Shown: positions 6,424-8,452 of the stretch, one piece after another
Numbering within the stretch: position 1 is the first letter of the stretch
How the letters are laid out: every line of letters begins with the position of its first letter
Assembly (NCBI GenBank): GCA_043777755.1
Contig: JAYWHK010000204.1
Span: 1-8,452 of the forward strand
Direction: 5' to 3'
Source of the DNA: CANHEE01 sp043777755
Lineage (GTDB): Bacteria > Bacteroidota > Bacteroidia > Chitinophagales > Saprospiraceae
DNA length: 8,452 bases
Position numbers and translations under genes: made by a program
Notes under the pieces: model-generated
Database searches by the model: none
What the model saw: the letters and a program-made list of their open reading frames with translations, nothing else
What the model was told of the DNA's origin: nothing

Positions 6424-7182
6424 TTACTCATTTTCAAAAAGCCTAATTTGCTTTTTTAGGTGTTTTTCATATTGCTCAAACATGAAATCCAAGAAAGGAA
6501 GAGTCGTGTCTGTATTTTTTGATGCAATAAGAGCTTCTATGTATTCTACCTTGTCCTCTGAATGGACAATTGCTAAAGGCAGTTGAAAATAATTTTGGAT
6601 AGCGTTCATCATTAGGCGAGATGTGCGTCCATTACCATCGTAAAACGGGTGAATATAAACCAATTCATAATGGGCTTCAAATGATAAAATTAACTTTTCA
6701 GTTGTTGTTAAAGGCAGTGAAAGTTGCTCATTGATTTTATTGCAAAGCGTTTTTACCATTCCATCAATTTTTGCGTAATTGACAAAAGTGGTCTGCCCTG
6801 CAAAAACAGTTCCTTTGCGGTATTCGCCTTTTGTGGCATCTACTTGCCCTAAAATGGTATTGTAAATCTGACCAGTTGTCCGCAAAACATGAGCGTTAAT
6901 TTCTTGGATAAATGTTGGTGTAAAATGCAATGGACTGGATTTTTCAAGGGTAAAAAGCAATGCCTCGTAATGGTCTTTTTGCATCAAAGTATGCACCAAA
7001 GGTTTTCCTTTTGGTGTAAGCCCTTTTTCTAACAAAACGGTGGTTTCTATATAGGTGAGTGTGCTTCCTTCGATGCTCGTCGAGTGATGCGAAACCAAAT
7101 ACTGATTGAATTTTTTGAAATCTACGGCATTTTCAACATCCAATGCCTTGTATTTTTCTAAAATTTGTAAAACCTTTTCCAT
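6424..7182 (-). CDS. Fic-domain protein, probable protein AMP-transferase
   Basis: A 252-residue Fic/DOC-family enzyme predicted to transfer AMP from ATP to hydroxyl side chains of target proteins. The catalytic motif HPFYDGNGRTSR (178-189) is complete: catalytic H178, metal-binding acidic D182, phosphate-contacting N184, R186 and R189. An N-terminal inhibitory-helix motif (S/T)xxxE(G/N) is present as STSIEG (34-39), with E38 expected to compete with the ATP gamma-phosphate. This is a class II, self-inhibited layout. GEYRKGTV (119-126) corresponds to the usual stretch before the target-docking flap. There is no C-terminal winged-helix extension, so it is shorter than SoFic-type proteins. No antitoxin gene adjoins it. 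Targets are unknown. It is transcribed alone from a spacer shared with msrB. Confidence 0.94.
   Translation of the reverse strand: MEKVLQILEKYKALDVENAVDFKKFNQYLVSHHSTSIEGSTLTYIETTVLLEKGLTPKGKPLVHTLMQKDHYEALLFTLEKSSPLHFTPTFIQEINAHVLRTTGQIYNTILGQVDATKGEYRKGTVFAGQTTFVNYAKIDGMVKTLCNKINEQLSLPLTTTEKLILSFEAHYELVYIHPFYDGNGRTSRLMMNAIQNYFQLPLAIVHSEDKVEYIEALIASKNTDTTLPFLDFMFEQYEKHLKKQIRLFENE
6436..6457 (+). terminator. Possible terminator for the OmpA-family gene, inside the fic 3' end
   Basis: AAAAAGC (6436-6442) and GCTTTTT (6450-6456) form a 7-bp stem around a 7-base loop, followed by a further T. It starts 13 bases after the OmpA-family stop codon and lies inside the last codons of the convergent fic gene. 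The stem is short and mostly A-U, so efficiency is uncertain, but no other terminator candidate was seen at this junction. Confidence 0.4.
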
Positions 7183-7203
7183 TTTTTAATTGAAATTTAC
7201 GAA

Positions 7204-7211
7204 CAAAGGTA
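7204..7211 (-). promoter_or_regulatory. -7 promoter box of the fic gene
   Basis: On the minus strand TACCTTTG matches the Bacteroidota -7 consensus TAnnTTTG exactly and lies 21 bases before the fic start codon. No TTG is found 19-21 bases upstream; that region is an A-rich tract. The start site would leave a leader of only about 15 bases. Confidence 0.45.
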
Positions 7212-7259
7212 GTGTGATTTTTACTTTTTTTTTGAAAAAACAAGATTTTTTGTTTTTTT

Positions 7260-7291
7260 TTTGAAAAAAATCTAAAAAAATGCTACCTTCG
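7260..7291 (+). promoter_or_regulatory. Promoter for the msrB transcript
   Basis: TTTG at 7260-7263 and TACCTTCG at 7284-7291 are separated by 20 bases, fitting the Bacteroidota -33/-7 pattern with one mismatch in the -7 box. It sits next to two runs of the form T9-10 G A6-7 (about 7225-7270), which are shared with the divergent fic promoter. It predicts a leader of nearly 190 bases ahead of msrB. Confidence 0.5.
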
Positions 7292-7484
7292 CATAGTTAA
7301 ATATTTTTCAATCTTGAATATCGCTCCATTGTTTTTTTGGAAAGGGAAAGGCAATCGTTTTCAAACCAATATGAACAAAGTTGATTTTGGAATGTTAGAG
7401 AAAAGTGGTTTAAAAAGTATTACCCTTGAAATAGGGGAAGATTGCTATTTAGAAAGGTTATGTGCCTGAAAAAATTAAAAAAAT
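7292..7484 (+). other. Long msrB leader region
   Basis: No known gene occupies the 302 bases 7183-7484; the part after the predicted promoter would be a leader of about 190 bases. It contains mutually exclusive short pairings. AAGATTG (7438-7444) can pair with CAATCTT (7310-7316), and the overlapping GATTGC can pair with GCAATC (7351-7356). A small CCC/GGG hairpin sits at about 7424-7437 and TTGG/CCAA closes 7337-7369. I recognise no riboswitch class. The pairings are short and could be chance. Confidence 0.3.
7371..7469 (+). CDS. Possible 32-residue small ORF in the msrB leader
   Basis: ATG at 7371 opens a 32-codon frame ending in TGA at 7467-7469, 15 bases before the msrB start. The peptide begins MNKVDFGMLEKSGLKS and ends YLERLCA; it is soluble-looking, with two cysteines and no signal or membrane segment. 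The same frame is open upstream as far as 7236, but only non-ATG starts are available there (for example TTG at 7314). I do not recognise it. It could be a leader peptide, a small protein co-expressed with msrB, a gene remnant, or non-coding. Its position directly between promoter and msrB is the only support for translation. Confidence 0.3.
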   Translation: MNKVDFGMLEKSGLKSITLEIGEDCYLERLCA

Positions 7485-7883
7485 ATGTACAAAATAAACA
7501 AAACCGATGCTGAATGGAAAGCACAACTCTCGGATTTAGAGTACTATGTGCTTCGTCAAAAAGGAACAGAACGTCCTTTTGTTGGACAATATACCGACAC
7601 CGAAGAAGAAGGAATCTATACGTGTGCGGCTTGTGAATTTGAGCTTTTTGCGGCAGAACATAAGTTTCATTCGGGCTGTGGCTGGCCTTCGTTTTGGTCA
7701 GAGTTGGAAACAGCAAACATTGAACACAAATCCGACACGACGCACGGTATGAGGCGTGTAGAGTTACTTTGTTCCAATTGTGGCAGCCACCTCGGACACA
7801 TTTTTAATGATGGTCCTCGTGATAAAACAGGAATGAGGTATTGTATCAATTCCATCTCGATACATTTTTATCCGAAAAAATAA
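7485..7883 (+). CDS. msrB: Peptide-methionine (R)-S-oxide reductase MsrB
   Basis: A 132-residue enzyme that reduces methionine-R-sulfoxide in proteins back to methionine, probably with thioredoxin as reductant. All key residues are present. The structural zinc is held by C47-x2-C50 (CAAC) and C96-x2-C99 (CSNC). The candidate resolving Cys is C65 in HSGCGWPSFW, and the catalytic Cys is C120 in RYCINS. SHLGHIFNDGP (101-111) supplies the active-site His residues. Length is typical for a stand-alone MsrB; there is no MsrA fusion and no signal peptide, so it is cytoplasmic. The start ATG follows an A-rich stretch, usual in Bacteroidota, without a Shine-Dalgarno sequence. A promoter about 195 bases upstream and a small ORF precede it. 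Confidence 0.97.
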   Translation: MYKINKTDAEWKAQLSDLEYYVLRQKGTERPFVGQYTDTEEEGIYTCAACEFELFAAEHKFHSGCGWPSFWSELETANIEHKSDTTHGMRRVELLCSNCGSHLGHIFNDGPRDKTGMRYCINSISIHFYPKK

Positions 7884-7927
7884 AATAAGCCCAATATTCT
7901 TTGTGTTTTGATTGAGTACAAGAGCGT

Positions 7928-8007
7928 CACGTAGAGAAAAGGCACGCCTTTTCTCGCACTACGAAAGCCTACGAAACACGAGAAAAGACGTGCCTTTTCT
8001 CTACGTG
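7928..8007. repeat. Nested-palindrome dispersed repeat, copy 2
   Basis: Two 29-bp arms (7928-7956, 7979-8007) are reverse complements with a single mismatch (at 7988) around a 22-base centre. The first 27 bases of arm homology are those of the element at 4193-4282, while the centre is unrelated, so selection or copying has preserved the arms only. It occupies most of the 191-base spacer between msrB and the lipoprotein-like gene. No other terminator for msrB was seen, so the fold might also end that transcript. Confidence 0.9.
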
Positions 8008-8092
8008 TATTATTGCAAAAAAAATACAACTGCTATATCTCCGCTGTGTATATGTTGTAATTTTATATTAAAAATTGAAAACCAATAAGAAT

Positions 8093-8368
8093 GTGAAAAA
8101 TGCAATATTGATTTTTATTCTCCTTCTTTTATTTGGTTGTGCCGTTTCAAGAAACAACCAAAATACTTGTAAATACTACTGGGATAAAAACCTTAAATCA
8201 AGAGTTTATACAGAAGTGGATTCTTTTCCTTTTTATTCTAAAAATCAACAAATAGATATAGCTGAATACATTCATAAGGAGTTCAAATTTCCAGTACAAA
8301 ATGAATTTCAATCAAGAACTGTATTGAGTTTCATAGTTGATAAAAGAGGAAAACTCCACTCTACGTGA
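8093..8368 (+). pseudogene. Short lipoprotein-like protein with truncated TonB_C-like domain
   Basis: From GTG at 8093 the product is 91 residues; a TTG at 8075 would add six. There is no usable ATG (8091 ATG is followed at once by TGA). A hydrophobic signal segment ILIFILLLLFGC ends in a lipobox-like Cys (C16 in the GTG numbering), suggesting an exported lipoprotein, although Phe before Gly is atypical. The last 35 residues (IAEYIHKEFKFP, then TVLSFIVDKRGKL) resemble the first half of TonB C-terminal domains as found in many Bacteroidota proteins. The second half, normally about 40 more residues, is missing: the frame stops at 8366-8368 within a copy of the dispersed repeat's tip. I judge it a broken or remodelled gene; a genuinely short protein is possible. 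Confidence 0.55.
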
Positions 8369-8369
8369 C
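8359..8369. repeat. 11-bp copy of the dispersed-repeat tip
   Basis: CTCTACGTGAC is the exact reverse complement of 7926-7936, the outer tip of repeat copy 2 with its two flanking bases. It supplies the last Ser-Thr codons and the TGA stop of the TonB_C-like gene. It may be a remnant of another element or a chance match. Confidence 0.5.
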
Positions 8370-8409
8370 AAAACTTTAATTTTTTAATATGATTAAAAAA
8401 TAAAGTTTT
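8370..8409. terminator. AT-rich inverted repeat, possible terminator
   Basis: Bases 8370-8388 (AAAACTTTAATTTTTTAAT) and 8392-8409 are reverse complements apart from one extra base, around a 3-base centre. It lies immediately after the truncated lipoprotein-like gene. There are almost no G-C pairs, so a terminator role is plausible but weak. From 8410 to the window end nothing further is recognisable. Confidence 0.35.
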
Positions 8410-8452
8410 TAAAATAAAAAAAAGGGCTTAACTTAGCGTTGCAAAACGAACT

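Overview
The window reads as chromosomal DNA of a Bacteroidota bacterium, perhaps a Cytophagales-like lineage (the order is a guess). Several signs agree: AT-rich spacers, no evident Shine-Dalgarno sequences, Bacteroidota-type promoter boxes (TAnnTTTG with an upstream TTG), a LytS/LytTR-type two-component pair, an OmpA-family protein with PD40-like repeats and a carboxypeptidase-regulatory-like domain, and a short TonB_C-like lipoprotein.

Layout. Positions 1-74 hold a 40-bp perfect palindrome running into 17-bp tandem repeats. A minus-strand operon follows: a LytS/YehU-type membrane histidine kinase (829-1890) and its LytTR response regulator (80-811), driven from a divergent spacer (1891-2153). 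On the plus strand come a PTPS/QueD-family pterin enzyme (2154-2567), a chromosome-type ParB (2670-3575) and a 2[4Fe-4S] ferredoxin (3791-4138) that ends in a strong intrinsic terminator. A large OmpA-family envelope protein (4359-6422) converges, with one base between stop codons, on a minus-strand Fic-domain AMP-transferase (6424-7182). After a divergent promoter region with a long leader and a 32-codon ORF comes msrB (7485-7883). A short lipoprotein-like gene (about 8093-8368) carries only the first part of a TonB_C-like domain.

Apart from the kinase/regulator pair, the genes look like independent housekeeping or envelope functions: pterin/queuosine chemistry, chromosome segregation, electron transfer, peptidoglycan anchoring, protein AMPylation and methionine sulfoxide repair. 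I see no integrase, transposase, CRISPR array, tRNA or rRNA, and no convincing multi-gene novel system.

The less ordinary content is in the spacers. Two copies of a nested-palindrome repeat lie at 4193-4282 and 7928-8007. An 11-bp copy of that element's tip supplies the stop codon of the truncated TonB_C-like gene. An 8-bp-phased inverted repeat array fills the spacer before parB (2570-2659). The msrB leader is long and contains a small ORF.
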